Of a stretch of DNA of 64,000 nucleotides, positions 62,135 through 64,000 are shown one piece after another. The notes under the pieces were generated by a model. It was not told the DNA's origin, ran no database searches, and was given only the letters and a program-made list of their open reading frames with translations. This DNA is from Flavobacterium cyclinae (GTDB taxonomy: Bacteria; Bacteroidota; Bacteroidia; Flavobacteriales; Flavobacteriaceae): positions 558,001 to 622,000 of the forward strand of contig NZ_CP089095.1 in NCBI RefSeq assembly GCF_021172145.1, read 5' to 3'. A program made the position numbers and the translations under genes. Each line of letters starts with the position of its first letter. The first letter of the stretch is position 1.

Positions 62135-63058
62135 ATGAATAAAATGAATTGGAGAAATAGTATAGCAATTTTAGTATTTGTTTTTAGTACATCTACATTT
62201 GCTCAATCAAACTTATTAAATGCTAAGACACCTGATCAAATCGGGAAAAAAACGGAAGCTGAATTAAGTGCAGATAATGACAAACCACTTCCATATGGTT
62301 ATGTTCATGATAGAGATATCTTAATGGGTAAACGTATTTGGGAATTTATTGATCTCGATGAAAGAGTAAATTTCCCTTTATATTTCCCTGTTGAGGGTGA
62401 TGTTATGTCTTCACCAGATAGAAGACCTTTATATAACGTTTTAATTAACGGAATTAAAGAAGGAACTATCACAGAGGTTTACGATTCTAGTTATTTTACA
62501 ACTAAGAAAACTTTGAAAGATATTGAAGCTTCATTGTTTAAAGTTGATACAACTGACGTGGGTCGTGAGCAAATGAATGAGGATATTGATGCTTATAGAA
62601 ATGGTACAAAAACCATTTCTGAAGAATATATCAGAAAAACGGAAATCCAACCTTATGATGTTAATGCATATAAAATCGTTGGATATTGGTATTTCGATAA
62701 AAGACAAGGTGAATTAAAATACAGATTATTAGGTATTTGTCCTGTTGTTCCAGACGTTTATACTATGGACAACGTAGAAAAAGACTATATCGAATTATTC
62801 TGGATTTATTTCCCATCTGCTAGAGATGTATTACATGGAGCTACAGCTTTCAATAATAGAAACTCTGCAATGCCTTTCACTTTTGATCATATGTTAAATG
62901 CTCGTCGTTTTAGCGGAATGATTTATTTAGAAGAAAACGTATACGGTGATCGTAAAATTTCTGAATACATGAAAGAAAATGCACAAATGCAATTGTTAGA
63001 ATCTGATCGCGTTAAAGAAAAGATTCGTGACTTTGAACAAGATATGTGGAATTATTAA
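62135..63058 (+). CDS. gldN: Type IX secretion ring protein GldN
   Basis: 307 residues. Signal peptide ending near TFAQ|SNL (~24). Matches GldN in YGYVHDRDILMGKRIWEFIDLDERVNFPLYFP (in part), VVGYWYFDKRQGEL-like VGYWYFDKRQGELKYRL and IELFWIYFPSARDVL. Periplasmic partner of GldK. In F. johnsoniae a paralogue gldO follows; here a terminator and an unrelated FAD enzyme follow instead. Confidence 0.96.
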   Translation: MNKMNWRNSIAILVFVFSTSTFAQSNLLNAKTPDQIGKKTEAELSADNDKPLPYGYVHDRDILMGKRIWEFIDLDERVNFPLYFPVEGDVMSSPDRRPLYNVLINGIKEGTITEVYDSSYFTTKKTLKDIEASLFKVDTTDVGREQMNEDIDAYRNGTKTISEEYIRKTEIQPYDVNAYKIVGYWYFDKRQGELKYRLLGICPVVPDVYTMDNVEKDYIELFWIYFPSARDVLHGATAFNNRNSAMPFTFDHMLNARRFSGMIYLEENVYGDRKISEYMKENAQMQLLESDRVKEKIRDFEQDMWNY

Positions 63059-63080
63059 TAGTATTTCTCCAATTTCATTT

Positions 63081-63112
63081 AAAAAACTCTTACCAAATGG
63101 TAAGAGTTTTTT
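63081..63112 (+). terminator. Terminator of gldKLMN
   Basis: AAAAAACTCTTACCA and its exact complement with only AA between: a 32-base near-perfect palindrome ending in T residues, 22 bases after the gldN stop. Confidence 0.93.
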
Positions 63113-63119
63113 AATTTTA
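63112..63119 (+). promoter_or_regulatory. Possible -7 box of the FAD oxidoreductase gene
   Basis: TAATTTTA, one mismatch from TAnnTTTG, directly abutting the gldN terminator and only 4 bases before the ATG at 63124; if used, the mRNA would be leaderless. Confidence 0.35.
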
Positions 63120-63123
63120 CACC

Positions 63124-64000
63124 ATGATAGATTATTTAATCGTAGGAAGTGGTTTAGCTGGAATTTCTTTTGCTGAAATTGCATTGCAAAACAATAAATC
63201 AATTTTGGTTTTTGATAATGATTCGCAACCTTCATCAAGAATTGCGGGTGGTTTGTATAATCCAGTTGTATTGAAACGTTTCAGTGAAGTTTGGAAAGCT
63301 AAAGAGCAATTAGAATTTGCTTTTCCACTATATCATAATATTCAAAAGAAACTAAATGTGGTTTTTGATTTTCAAATACCAATACTTAGAAAATTAGCTT
63401 CAATTGAAGAGCAGAATAATTGGTTTCAAGCTGCAGATAAACCAAATTTGGCTCCCTTTTTAGAATCTAAATTAGTTACAACTTCTTTCGAAAGTATTGC
63501 TTCTCCATTTCACTATGGTAAAGTAAATTATACTGGTTATTTAGAAATTTCAACTTTAATTGAAGCTTACACTAAATATTTACAAGTTCTAAATTGCTTT
63601 TCTAATGAAGGTTTTAACCATAATGAAATTGAATTTTTAGAAGACGGAATTCAGTATAAAAATTCAAAAGCCAAGCATATAATTTTTGCCGAAGGATTTG
63701 GTTTACATGCTAATCCATTTTTTAATGATTTGCCATTGGATGGGACTAAAGGTGAATTATTAATTATTAGTGCACCTGATTTAGAATTAGATGTTGTCAT
63801 TAAATCTAGTGTGTTTATTCTTCCAATTGGAAATGATTTGTACAAAGTGGGAGCTACTTATGACTGGATAGACAAAACAAATATTCCAACAGAACAAGGA
63901 AAACAAGAATTGGTTGAAAAACTAAAAGAAATTATTTCATGTGATTTTGAAATTGTTAAACATTTTGGAGGAGTTCGCCCAACAGTCAAAGACAGAAGAC
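63124..64000 (+). CDS. FAD-dependent oxidoreductase (3' end outside the window)
   Basis: At least 292 residues, cut by the window edge. Dinucleotide-binding motif at the very start (DYLIVGSGLAGISFAEIAL in part, GxGxxG), then FDND and SRIAGGLYNP, as in the D-amino-acid oxidase / glycine oxidase-like family. A later GGVRPTVKDRR fits the FAD-binding closing motif of that family. Substrate unknown. Separated from gldN by a terminator, so not part of the secretion operon. Confidence 0.85.
   Translation, partial: MIDYLIVGSGLAGISFAEIALQNNKSILVFDNDSQPSSRIAGGLYNPVVLKRFSEVWKAKEQLEFAFPLYHNIQKKLNVVFDFQIPILRKLASIEEQNNWFQAADKPNLAPFLESKLVTTSFESIASPFHYGKVNYTGYLEISTLIEAYTKYLQVLNCFSNEGFNHNEIEFLEDGIQYKNSKAKHIIFAEGFGLHANPFFNDLPLDGTKGELLIISAPDLELDVVIKSSVFILPIGNDLYKVGATYDWIDKTNIPTEQGKQELVEKLKEIISCDFEIVKHFGGVRPTVKDRR

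Overview
The window is a low-GC chromosome segment from a member of Bacteroidota, almost certainly a Flavobacterium or close relative. The evidence is four-fold: gliding and type IX secretion genes (gldB, gldC, gldK-L-M-N); Bacteroidota-type -7 promoter boxes (TAnnTTTG) before many genes; few Shine-Dalgarno sequences; and family variants typical of the group (short RpoD, long-tailed FtsZ, FtsL-like protein, exosortase F, HYC_CC_PP protein). No prophage, insertion sequence with transposase or CRISPR array is visible.

Layout. 1-7.6 kb: an outer-membrane protein, primase (dnaG), a response regulator with an altered receiver, nadE, gldBC, engB and a hydrolase. 7.8-23.9 kb: a complete division and cell-wall cluster in one direction (mraZ-rsmH-ftsL-ftsI-murE-mraY-murD-ftsW-murG-murC-ftsQ-ftsA-ftsZ), headed by three MraZ-type operator repeats. 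23.9-33.6 kb: a candidate small RNA, yqeY-like gene, tRNA-Arg, peptidase, CBS protein, rpe, rpoD, an HTH regulator divergent from two envelope genes, pnp, rpsO and a GAF protein. 33.6-36.8 kb: exosortase XrtF with its partner, an ATP-cone/nuclease fusion and a beta-CASP RNase. 36.9-40 kb: a copper-type cluster (HYC_CC_PP protein, TonB-dependent receptor, periplasmic HMA protein). 40.1-47.4 kb: an inorganic-carbon cluster (small exported protein, dabA, dabB, SulP transporter, DUF2490 protein). 47.4-54.4 kb, minus strand: groES-groEL and miaB-[GxxExxY]-sigma54 activator-lptE-TPR-secG. 54.6-63.1 kb: topA, a ureohydrolase-fold protein with lost metal ligands, then gldK-L-M-N. The window ends inside an FAD oxidoreductase.

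Most notable. (1) Two neighbouring transport clusters each begin with a small exported protein ending in the same motif (PLYxLYC...F), followed by a gap that can form nested stems. For the copper cluster this resembles sensing upstream ORFs known before copper receptors in other bacteria. (2) A GxxExxY gene fills the space between two near-perfect 28-bp inverted repeats inside an otherwise housekeeping operon and looks like a minimal mobile cassette. (3) Several housekeeping proteins lack canonical residues: DnaG has lost all four zinc ligands, the response regulator has Glu at the phospho-Asp position, and the arginase-fold protein beside gldK has lost three of six metal ligands. (4) rpoD and ftsZ carry strong Shine-Dalgarno sequences in a lineage that mostly ignores them. 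(5) MurG contains an in-frame tract that looks like an intergenic repeat. All calls rest on reading the sequence; no database search was run.
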